This document shows, in pieces, positions 21,153 through 31,375 of a DNA stretch of 64,000 nt. The DNA lies in assembly GCA_033065855.1 (NCBI GenBank), contig JAVXUO010001706.1, forward strand, positions 1 to 64,000, in the 5' to 3' direction. A program made the position numbers and the translations under genes. The notes under the pieces are model-generated. The model was not told where the DNA came from. It searched no databases and was given only the letters and a program-made list of their open reading frames with translations. This DNA is from Escallonia rubra (lineage: Eukaryota > Streptophyta > Magnoliopsida > Escalloniales > Escalloniaceae). Within the stretch, counting starts at the first letter, position 1. Every line of letters starts with the position of its first letter.

Positions 21153-23036
21153 GGCTGGATCCTTCCTAGCAAAATAGTCACCGATGAGCGGCAAATTACC
21201 GAAATGCCCCCGGGGGTTCACTATCACCCCAACGCCCCCGAACCAGCTTCAAAACAACATTTCAGGTTCTGTGATTACATTCCTGGACTAAAACTGTGTA
21301 ATTAAAAACTTGGCGCGGGAAAATTACCGAAACACCCCTCGCGGGGTGGCAAATTACCGAAATGCCCCTGGCATCAGGAAAAATCTCAAAGGTGCCTCGA
21401 AATGCTACTTTACGCTTCGTGAGTTCATCATTGGCCTAAAAAGTACTTTACGGATTTTTCGCGCAAAAATCGCGAACCGGTGTCCGGGGCGAGCGCTGAA
21501 AGGGCCGTTCGGGCAAAAAAATAGCAAACGGCTCCGGAATGGCGCGAAATCCTGGGGAATGGAACTTCCCAACATCCTAGGGTTCTCGTAAAAGTTTCGC
21601 GCGAAATCGCACTAGCTTGGTATTTTAAATTAGACTGCGAAGGTACACGGTTCCCCGTATCAGTTAGCCCCTCTACAGTCCTTGGAAAAATCTGAAATTT
21701 TTACATGATACAGATCCTTTCAGAATAACTAGGGTCTTTTTTTTGTACTTTGGCAAAATCTCGCTCTAGCTATTTTTTATAAATCCGTGAAAAAGCTGTC
21801 TAATTAAAGGGCGAGCGCTGAAAGGGCCGTTCGAGCAAAAAAATAGCAAACGGCTCCGGAATGGCGGGAAATCCTGGGGAATGGAACACCCGCTAAAAAT
21901 TTTAAAGGGGGAAAGTTACCAAAATACCCGCTACTTGTGCAAAATACCCCCTGGCAGTCATCGCCGGTGCGTCACAAGTTCCTGAATTCACCCGGGACAA
22001 TAAAAGTTTTCGGGTGTCTGACACCCTTTGCTGAACTAAAAGTTATTTTAAGGCATGTATCATGAGGCTGGATCCTTCCTAGCAAAATAGTCACCGATGA
22101 GCGGCAAATTACCGAAATGCCCCCGGGGGTTCACTATCACCCCAACGCCCCCGAACCAGCTTCAAAACAACATTTCAGGTTCTATGATTACATTCCTGGA
22201 CTAAAACTGTGTAATTAAAAACTTGGCGCGGGAAAATTACCGAAACACCCCTCGCGGGGTGGCAAATTACCGAAATGCCCCTGGCATCAGGAAAAATCTC
22301 AAAGGTGCCTCGAAATGCTACTTTACGCTTCGTGAGTTCATCATTGGCCTAAAAAGTACTTGACGGATTTTTCGCGCAAAAATCGCGAACCGGTGTCCGG
22401 GGCGAGCGCTGAAAGGGCCGTTCGGGCAAAAAAATAGGAAACGGCTCCAGAATGGCGCGAAATCCTGGGGAATGGAACTTCCCAACATCCTAGGGTTCTC
22501 GTAAAAGTTTCGCGCGAAATCGCGCTAGCTTGGTATTTTAAATTAGACGGCGAAGGTACACGGTTCCCCGTAGCAGTTAGCCCCTCTACAGTGCTTGGAA
22601 AAATCTGAAATTTTTACCTGATACAGATCCTTTCAGAATAACTAGGGTCCCTGTTTTACACTTTGGCCAAATCACGCTCTAGCTATTTTTTATAAATCCG
22701 TGAAAAAGCTGTCTAATTAAAGGGCGAGCGCTGAAAGGGCCGTTCGGGCAAAAAAATAGCAAACGGCTCCGGAATGGCGCGAAATCCTGGGGAATGGAAC
22801 TTCCCAACATCCTAGGGTTCTCGTAAAAGTTTCGCGCGAAATCGCGCTAGCTTGGTATTTTAAATTAGACTGCGAAGGTACACGGTTCCCCGTATCAGTT
22901 AGCCCCTCTACAGTGCTTGGAAAAATCTGAAATTTTTACCTCATACATATCCTTTCAGAATAACTAGGGTCTCTTTTTTGTACTTTGGCAAAATCTCGCT
23001 CTAGCTATTTTTTATAAATCCGTGAAAAAGCTGTCT
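21142..23036. repeat. Right arm inner part with 913-bp offset duplication
   Basis: Reverse complement of the left-arm sequence 17663-18800, but rearranged. A block starting ATGTATCATGAGGCTGG occurs at 21142 and again at 22055, each followed by the same about 740 bp. The segment 21890-22054 matches 18640-18800 of the left arm. The arm has thus been partly duplicated after the palindrome formed. Confidence 0.8.
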
Positions 23037-23296
23037 ATAAATGTAATGTAATACGCTATTTTGAATCGCTATAAATGTAATACGCTAAGTGTAATACGCT
23101 AAGTGTAATACGCTGACTTGATGTATAAGGAAATTCAAAATACTTACTTGTTATGACTTGATGTATTTGAAGAAAAATCTACCGATCTTCTAGCGATTAT
23201 CCACCGATCTTCTTTTAGCGCTAAAATTTTTTGGTTTGTGGAGAAAAAGTGCGGAGCAGAGCATAAATGTGGAGAAGAATGGTTGGGGGAGGGGAT

Positions 23297-23304
23297 TATA
23301 AATA
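23297..23304 (-). promoter_or_regulatory. Inward TATA element, right arm
   Basis: Reads CTATTTATAATC on the minus strand, mirroring the TATA element at 17407-17416, with the same CT-rich leader and splice-donor region (about 23140-23150) downstream. It points into the transposase gene from its 3' side, so it would produce antisense RNA. Confidence 0.5.
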
Positions 23305-23439
23305 GAGAAGAAAAAAGAGGGTCTCTGCAGAAAAAACCCGTGAGTGGTCTCTGCAGAAAAAAAAATTTGGCGCGAAATAAAAGACTCTGCAAAAGGACAG
23401 TCACGGGGAGGGAAGGACAGAGTCACGGGGAGCATCAGG

Positions 23440-24155
23440 CGCGGGGGGGGGGGGGCGCCACGTGGCAGAAGGAGAGGCCAACCCGCGGGGCCCCTTCACG
23501 CGGTTGGGCAACGTGGCAGGCGCGGGGGAGGCCACGTGGCACCGCCATCGTACCAACCGGCGCACCTTCCCGCGTTGGGCCACGTGGCAGGCGCGTGGTG
23601 GCCACGTGGCAGGCGCGTGGAGGCCACGCGGCACCAACCGGCGTCCCTTCACGCGGTTGGGCCACGTGGCAGCCGCGGGCGAAGCCACGTGGCACCAACC
23701 GGCGTCCCTTCACGCGGTTGGGCCACGTGGCAGGCGCGGGCGAGGCCACGTGGCATCAACCGGCGTCCCCTCACGCGGTTGGGCCACGTGGCAGGCGCGG
23801 AGGAGGCCACGTGGCAGCCTTGGCTCGAAATTTTTTTTTTTTTTTTGTGTCAGTTAATCAAAAAAATTGAAAATTTTTGTGTGGGAGCCACCCAAAAAAA
23901 AAGCCACCAACCGCTTCTTTTATATGCGGTTGGTTTTTTAAAAAAATTGTTAAAAAAAGGGGCTTACCAACCGCTTCTAAGAGAAGCGGTTGGGGAAAAA
24001 AAAATTTGTGGTGGGCCCATGTCAAAAAAATTATCATGCCCAACCGCTTCTCTTACATGCGGTTGGGCTCAAAAGAAAAAATGAGTGCTTTTTGTGGTGG
24101 GGCCCACGAGAAAATGATACAGTACCCAACCGCTTCTCTTACAAGCGGTGGGTGT
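23440..24155. repeat. Right-arm CACGTG array and hairpin units
   Basis: Mirror of the left-arm array: CACGTG-bearing units at 23455-23830, preceded by a G-rich run at 23439-23452, then AT-type CCAACCGC..GCGGTTGG hairpins at 23907-24150. The right arm has fewer GC units and one additional terminal hairpin, so the arms have diverged by unit gain and loss. Confidence 0.8.
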
Positions 24156-24165
24156 GGATCGGGCC

Positions 24166-24167
<2 letters not shown>

Positions 24168-24253
<86 letters not shown>

Positions 24254-24314
24254 TAAAAGCCCTAAGTTGACAATTTACCAAAAAGCTCCCCTAACTTTTG
24301 TTAAGTATTCTAAT
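24168..24314. repeat. Right flank repeat: (TA)n(TG)n plus 64-bp unit
   Basis: Second copy of the microsatellite plus 64-bp unit. The 64 bases 24251-24314 equal 16355-16418 exactly. Sequence then continues into the outer LTR (TTTAGCCACAAC), so this is the copy contiguous with the ancestral target. Confidence 0.85.
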
Positions 24315-24710
24315 TTTAGCCACAACTTTCTATTATTGTAAACATGTCCAAATAAATTATTTACTATAATTTAGGTTCTAGAAAAAAAATTAATGGTTTT
24401 GTTAGATAACCCCGGTACACTAATCGTCGCTAAAAGTATAGTGATGCTAAGAAAAATAATTCGTCACTAAAAATACACATCGACACTAAGTATTTAAAAA
24501 TATAGTTTACGCTAATTGTCACTAAGGACTAAAATCAGTATCGCTTATAATTACTATCGTCGATTACAGTTTTTAGTTCCTAAAAATTATCGCTAAAGAT
24601 CAGAAAGTTAATGCTCACTAATTCGTCAGTAAATGTCCAATAAAATAATCAGCTAGTATTTTAACCATAAAATTAACCTCAAATTTTTTATTTTTTTTGG
24701 GGGCGTTACA
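24315..24710 (-). mobile_element. Outer gypsy-type LTR, terminal piece
   Basis: Continues the LTR interrupted by the palindromic element and the MULE, and ends GGGGGCGTTACA at 24710. It contains the iterated phrase TCGTC[A/G]CTAAA, also seen near the ends of the LTRs at 13400-13600 and 39370-39600. Confidence 0.65.
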
Positions 24711-26146
24711 GCTACTTACGCAACATGTCATCTCTTCTAATTATGCAACACAATATCTTATTTGTTTTCATATCTTTTTTTCTTTTTTACCCTAACCTAC
24801 TCACTTTAATATAGTTTATTATTAAAAAAATCGTAGGTCTAATTTGTCCAATTTTTGTATATCTTTTAAAACTAGAAAACTAGTTAATTAATTCTACACC
24901 TTCTAAAACTCTACATAATCGATATACTCATCTACTAGGCCTTAATTTTAACTTTTAACACTTCAAAAATATTTCAAGATAACAAAATAAAATAATACTA
25001 AAATCATCCCTACTTATTAACTCTTTACTACGATTTATTATTGAAACATTTGTTAGTATAATTGTCCCGATATTTGTAAATAAATATAAAACTAGAAAAT
25101 TAATTGTACAACTTTTAAAGCTCTATTCTATACACATATATTTACATATTAGGCTTTGATTTTGACTATTAAAACCTCAAGAGCACTTTAACAAAATTAA
25201 AGAAAACTATGATAATCATGTATGAAGCTAAAGACTATACTAGAAAAATAAAGTATTTTTCTTTTTTATTTTTTATTTTACGAAAGCAATATACAAACCA
25301 AAAATGACTTAATTTTTTAAAATACGTCAAAATATCAAAATAGATTTGCATTCAAGAATTAGTTTTACTTAAATAGCACAAACTTTGGAATGAAAATCAT
25401 ACACACCTAAAAAATCCCAACTTTTTTTTTAAGGAAACACACCTTAATTATTTGACTTAATGTTCAAACACACTTTAAAATGCCAAAATAGAAATTCACT
25501 TTCACAAATTAATTTTTAATTAGATTACCTCAACCTCTCAAACTGAAATCATATACTCCTTTTAAATGCGAAAAAAAAAATCAATTATAAGTATCAAGTC
25601 ATAAGCTCTATGCGTCATCAATTTTTAGATTACTCGCGCTTTCAAAGAAAACTCTAACTAATAAATAATGTAAAAACATGAGAGACAACATTATATAATT
25701 TAATATCTCATAAGTTGGAGTTTTTTTTTATACTATACTTAATTAATAAATTAAATTATTGGTATTTTATTATGACTTTTATCACGTAAAGTATTCAACA
25801 AAATAAGATCCAAAAATTTAAAGAGTAAAAGATAAGTAAAGATTAAATGTTTTGTACTTTTACTTGCACTTTAGAAAACTCTAAATAAGAAAGAATGTAA
25901 AAACATGAGAGACAATATTATATATTAAAATTATTGTTGAAGCTTACTAGAAATTAATAAGATTACTAGAACTTAAATAAACTTTAGATATGAAAAATAT
26001 TGGTAGCTGTTAAAATAAATATTGTAGCTCATAATTCAAGATGTAAAATTCCTTTATACTCTTAATGAAGAAATGAAATTATTAGAACTTAGGCATTACT
26101 ATAATCACTAGAATATATTATAAAATTAGAACTCAATCAATAATCT
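24711..26146. repeat. AT-rich dispersed repeat
   Basis: No gene. The sequence resembles 38587-38933 and 50468-51860 (shared phrases such as TTCTAAAACTCTACATAATC and TTTTAAAACTAGAAAA), so it is an older repeat into which several LTR elements inserted. Its class is not identified. Confidence 0.55.
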
Positions 26147-27910
26147 TTAAAGCAAAAAAATAAAGTAACGACCCATTTCAGAGAATTTTCCATAATATTC
26201 TCCGCCTCTGTCAGATCTTATAACTTTAATCTTTAGGTCAAGTTGATTTTCAACTTCAGCTTTGTAAGTCTTAAACATGGCAAGTGAGTCAGATTTTTCA
26301 TGAATGAGGTAAACATATCCATAACGAGAATAGTCATCAATAAAGGTGATAAAGTATCTATGACCACCAATACTCGGTGTAGGGAAAGGTCCATAAATGT
26401 CAGTGTGGATAAGCTTTAAAAGTCCCATACTTCGAGTGGTACCACGTTTATTACCTTTTACAAATTTTCCTTTAATACATTCAATACTGTGTCAAAATCT
26501 GAGAAATCTAAAGAATGAAGAATTCCATCCTCAATGAGGCGTTCCATTCTGTCTCGTGATATGTGACCAAGACGTTCATGCCACAATTTAGCAAAAATTT
26601 CATTCTCTCTTTTTCTCTTACAACAAGTTTTAGCAACTACATCATTCACGTTCATTGTTTTCAAGGATTCAGTAAAAAAAGCATTTAAAAGTAATTTGTA
26701 GAGGTTTCCCTCCAACAAACCAGAACCAATAACTCTAGAGTAAAGGAAAAGAGAGAAGCCTTTATTCTCAAACTTAAACGAATATCCATAAGTGTCAAGT
26801 CTAGAAACAGAAATAAGATTTCTAGTCATACTGGGAACATAAACAGTATCAACTAAATCCAAATTGAAGCCACTCTCCAAAACTAAACGGAGAGTTCCTA
26901 CAGCTTCAACTTGAGCTTTCTCTCCATTTCCTACTAGAACATTACGGTCCCCTTTGTTTAACTTCTTCACGGAAAGGAATCCCTGCAATGAATTAGTTAT
27001 GTGCACAGTTGCACCTGTGTCAACCCACCATGTATTTAAAGGAGCATCAATTGTATAAGACTCATAACAAATACAAATAGATAATTTACCTTTCTTTTCC
27101 AACCATTCTCTGAATTTATGACATTCTTTCCTCACATGTCCTTTATCCTTACAAAAGTAACACCTGGGACCAGAAGAACCGTTGGTACTAGAAGAGCTTG
27201 CCTTGTCAGTCTTGGTTACAGAAGCACTCTTGTTCCCTTGCACATTACCTTTGCCAAATTTCTTTCCTTTTCCTTTTCCTTTAGATGGACCAGTAATGGC
27301 AACGTGAGCACTATCAGGTTGTTCAGACTTTAGCCTCTCTTCTTCTTGGACACACATGGAAATCAACTCGCTCATCTTCCACTTCTCTTTCTGCGTGTTA
27401 TAGTTGATCTTAAAAGGACCAAACTGCGCAGGAAGGGAAGTCATAATAAAGTGTACGAGAAAACCTTCAGAGATTTCCATGTCCAAACCTTTTAGTTGAG
27501 AAGCCATATCATTCGTCCGTAAAATATGCTCACGAACACCGTTGGATCTACTATACTTGAGCGTAACCATTTTAGTGATGAGAGTAGTAGCATGTGCCTT
27601 GGAAGAACCCTGAAATTGTTCTTCAATATGGGCAAGGTATTGCTTAGCATTATCCGAGTCAAGAATGGCTCCTCGAATAATAGTCGTAATGGAGCCTTTC
27701 ATAATCATTAGGGATATGCGGTTGGAACGCTCCCACATTTCATAAGCCGCCTTTTGCTCAGTAGAGCTTTTAGCCGTAAGGGCAGCAGGCGCGTCAACCC
27801 CGTAAAGCATAATCCGAATCCATAACTCAGAGGATTATGCTAATCTGCTCTTTCCATTTTCTAAAATTGGTGCCGCTCAATGATTCGATAGAGGAAAGAT
27901 AGCCAGTAAT
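26147..27910 (-). pseudogene. Copia gag-pol 5' half (gag, protease, part of integrase)
   Basis: Minus-strand copia polyprotein. It shows the gag start motif GTNFRKWKEQI at about 27870, then a TGA and a one-base shift near 27800-27835, and then a 450-residue frame (26458-27810) with the UBN2 gag region. The frame goes on with a CCHC knuckle (CYFCKDKGHVRKEC), protease WWVDTGATVHI with DTGA intact, and GAG-pre-integrase (LWHERLGHISRDRM). A second shift near 26450 leads to the integrase core start (LIHTDIYGPF, FIDDYSRYGYVYL, IRSDRGGEYYG). The sequence ends after the second catalytic Asp in AT-rich DNA, so the rest of integrase, RT, RNase H and the 3' LTR are missing. Confidence 0.85.
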
Positions 27911-29127
27911 TGCAGCAGGACTATACGCTAAATAATAACAATAATCATGCACGTTAGTGCCGAAAATCCACATGATGAAAACAGTTAGTTCATCATTTAA
28001 CATAACAAAATAAATTGAGGGATAAACAATTTATTTGTATGAAAAAGGTAAATACACAAAACCTTTCTCAAAAGGAAAAAATTAATATTTCGCTTATAAC
28101 CTTCCATTGGGCCGATTATTAACATACAATTGTTTTTCCATCATTAACAATTTGGAAATTATTAAAAGCAACATTAGTACGAATTATATCACCGTTGGGC
28201 AGAAAATAATTTGACCCGTGCAACTTATTATTTCATTTCTTTCCGCTTAAAAATTAAAATATAATCTTCTGTTGGGCCGATTAATATTTTAATTAATAAG
28301 CATAACGTGATGTGGTTTATCATTATCTCAACTTATAAAAGACAATAAACTTCTGTTGGGCCGCTTACTGCCAAAATAAGTAAGAACCACTAATTATTTT
28401 AAGTTCATTATCATAATCTAGACATGCCAAACGAAGCATAAGGTTTTAGCATAATGTCGTAATTTTAGACTAATTCTTGAAATTATAATTATATTGGCAC
28501 ATTATATTCATTAGTATCCCAAAATAAACCAATAATAAAAAAAGGGACTTTACAAATTTTATTTGCAAGATCCAATTTAAATGGCCAAAACAGGCCAATC
28601 ATGAAGCTACAGGCCCAAATTTAAATGACCAATAAAAAAAAACCCAATTCATTGGCCTAAATGCCTAGAAAACATGCCATTTAACAGGCCTTTTACAGCC
28701 TTTTACGGCCCAACAGATTCGGCCCACATAACTAACCACTACACACAAGGGCCGATGGCTTCAGGCCACAAACCAGGCCCAAAACAAGCCTAAATCATAA
28801 TCTTTCTGCTGGGCCACTTAACAGGCCACATGGCCTTTCGGCTAAATAACAAAGCACCAAAGACATGGGCCACAAAACGGGACTGATGTGGCCCAATTTC
28901 ACTGGGCCATTTAAAAGACCATTATCAAGCCACATGGCTAAATTTCCAGCCCAAAATTTTCAATCTGCAATGCCAACAAACACACGGCCACTCGGTCGGC
29001 CGAAACCGGCCAACACGCCACACAGCCGGATTTTTTATTATTATTATTAACGTTAAAATTAAACATAATTCATCAAATATTCTAAGAATCTTTTAGAAAA
29101 GTTCTATATTCATGCAATTGATTAACG
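27911..29127 (-). other. Copia untranslated leader with iterated GGCC motifs
   Basis: Lies between the primer-binding site and gag. It has two repetitive parts. From 28100 to 28820 the phrase CTGTTGGGCCG or close variants recurs at about five spaced positions. From 28570 to 29030 GGCC/AGGCC occurs every 15-25 bases. No ORF of note. Confidence 0.6.
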
Positions 29128-29140
29128 AGGCTCTGATACA
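29128..29140 (-). other. Primer-binding site, initiator tRNA-Met type (minus)
   Basis: The minus-strand reading is TTGTATCAGAGCC, a close match to the plant TGGTATCAGAGC site, three bases inside the LTR end at 29144. Confidence 0.8.
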
Positions 29141-29143
29141 ACA

Positions 29144-29697
29144 TGTTAGTTTTAATTCCTTCATCTTGACCCCATAATCAAGATTATTAGAATCTTACAA
29201 TAACATAAACATAAGAAAATAGGGTTACGAACTCACTAGAATCGAAAGAAGCTATAGATTACCAAGAGTTTTATTCCGATGATGAAAGAACGCCAAGATG
29301 CGGAAGCGAACACGTAGCCTTTGCTATTGATCTTCACTACTCTTCTCTATTATTGATGATGAAATAGAGTGATGTATTTTTTTCTTTAGTTTAGGAGGCA
29401 AAAGAGTGGCCAAATATAATAATACCCTAGCCTCCAATAAGAAAAGATATTTATATAGATAGAGTAGTGGGATCAACCCTAAAGCCTGCCAAATCTCAAC
29501 CGTCCATCAAAGTTAAGAGATTAGGGTCTATAAGTCTTTTATACACAATAAATCATTAGTGTATTAGATGCTAAAATTAAATAGGCCCATAATGTTATTT
29601 AACCAATATAATTACTTAATGTCCAAGTCAAATAAATAATCAACATTAGTATGACCCGTTAGGCCACTTAATTGGATTGGACCGATCACATCCAACA
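29144..29697 (-). mobile_element. 5' LTR of the minus-strand copia element
   Basis: About 554 bp. On the minus strand it starts TGTTGGATGTGATC and ends AAAACTAACA (TG..CA). A TATA box (TATATAAATA, about 29448-29457 on the minus strand) marks U3/R. The matching 3' LTR is absent, in line with the truncation in integrase. Confidence 0.75.
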
Positions 29698-31375
29698 TGG
29701 TGACCATGCCATTCGTGTGGTTCTGGTGTGTGGGATTTTGTGCATATGTGGGTTTTTAGAGAGAGAGAGGGACCATAGCTATGACATTGTGTGTATATGT
29801 GTGTTTTTTTAGTGAGAGATAGAGAGAGAGGGACCATAGCTGTGACATGAGTGTGTATGTGTGTTTTAGAGAGAGAGAGAGAGAGAGAGAGAGGGGGCCA
29901 TATCTGTGGTTTTTAGTGACGAGTGTAGTGTGTGTGAGTGAGTTAAGAAGATGGTTCTGTGCATTAGATTAATTCTAGGAAGGAGCTGGGCACTTACAAT
30001 AAGTAATAATAAAAAGAGAGTAAGGAAAAAGAATAGAAGTGCGGATCGGGTATTGTGTTAGCGTTAAGTACGACGCGAGCATCCAAAAGTGTACGGTGAT
30101 TGTTAGCATGTGAAACTTTACTGTATAGTACGATAGGTTATATTAGAATTCGTGGAGAAATTTTATAATTTTCTGAAATCATATGTATTTTTAATATTTT
30201 CTGTAAATTCAGATTTATAAAATCTTTTGGAGTCCTTAAAACCCATGAAAATGTTCTGGAAAACTTAGAGTAATGTTTTTATAGTATAAAGAAGTTCCAG
30301 TATAAATTTGGTGATTCTTGGAGTTGATTTGTTATCATTTTTGTATCGCATTGATTTTAGAAAAACGAAAATTTTAAAAAACGTTTTGATGCCTCTTAAA
30401 TTCTGAGTTCAATTTTTATAATTTTTATAGGTACTTTAAAACTGTTACAAAAATCATGAGACTATATTTTCAGCTAGAAGCAATTATGGCTATTTATGGG
30501 TTTTTATTGCATTTAAAGAAATTAATTTAATTCAAAAATATTCAAAAATTCAGACATATTTTGACTTTTTATAATGTTGTAAGTAATAAAAGTGTTTTAT
30601 TATAATTTATTATGAATTTTGGAATATCGTTACGCGTTAAGGAGCGTATAAGGATTTCGGTTAGGTTGGTCGTGTATGGGGGACCCACTTTGAGTTGCAC
30701 AATTTCCGAGTTAGAAGTGAGCACGTGGTGGGTAATTGATATTAGGTTCATAGTATTGTAGCATAGATTGTGTTCTAACAAATGGATTGTCAATCTAGGT
30801 TTATTTAGAGAATTTTGATCGCGATTGCGTAGCATTGCATAACTTGGATCGAGGTAAGGATTTTCTCTCTGAACCCTCAATCTTTACTCTGATTTCAAAT
30901 GCTTATAATAACTATTTTTATAAACTACATTGAATGTTGATCTTTATGATTGATTGATATAAAAATATTTTTAATTGCCCGTGAACCCTAAATTGAGCCT
31001 TAAAGTGATTTCTTGTAATTCATTGTTCATTTCATCTGGTTATTGATTCGCTCATCGTAAAACATTTTCAATTTTATTTACTCTTGCTAAATGTTGACAT
31101 GAGTTAGTAATCTTGTGAGTTATAAGGATGGTGCGTATTGTTGGCGTTATAAGGATGGTCTGTTGGTTGGGTTAAATTAGTACATAAATGGACTAGTCAG
31201 TATACATATGCATATGTAAAGCGTATCGAGCACTGTCAGGATGGCTTTGCTATAGTATACTACTCATGTTCAATATTACTTGTATTTGTTTTATTGCACC
31301 TGAAATATTTTGAAATGACTATTGATTGAGGGATTGAGTTTGATACTCGTCCCTATGTCTATATCAAAACGCTAT
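29698..31375 (+). mobile_element. Gypsy-type LTR in opposite orientation, first piece
   Basis: Reverse-complement relative of the outer LTR at 6977-14775: 29990-30890 pairs with 13620-14600. CATATGCATATG is at 31205-31216. It begins with a degenerate repeat of about 70 bp around GGACCATAGCT and GA tracts (29700-29950). It is interrupted at 31375 by the insertion that duplicates GCTAT, and resumes at 38185. Its left end is obscured by the copia LTR. Confidence 0.65.

Larger units (their letters stand above)
16419..24167 (+). mobile_element. Composite MULE with FAR1-type transposase and long inverted arms
   Basis: A 7.7-kb unit with an inverted-repeat architecture: left arm about 16430-18900, right arm about 21142-24140. 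The arms mirror, from outside in, AT-type hairpin units (CCAACCGC..GCGGTTGG), a GC-rich CACGTG repeat array, an inward TATA/leader module, a GTATTAC-rich stretch and LTR-like sequence. Between them lies a FAR1/MULE transposase ORF. GGATCGGGCCCC occurs at both extremes in the same orientation (16419-16430 and 24156-24167). No 9-10 bp MULE target duplication is evident; instead a 64-bp unit plus microsatellite is repeated on each side. Mutator-like identity rests on the transposase and on the long terminal inverted repeats with promoters. Confidence 0.75.

Noticed and set aside
23190-24084. Long frames up to 246 codons in the right MULE arm
   Set aside because: Mirror image of the left-arm array; purely compositional.
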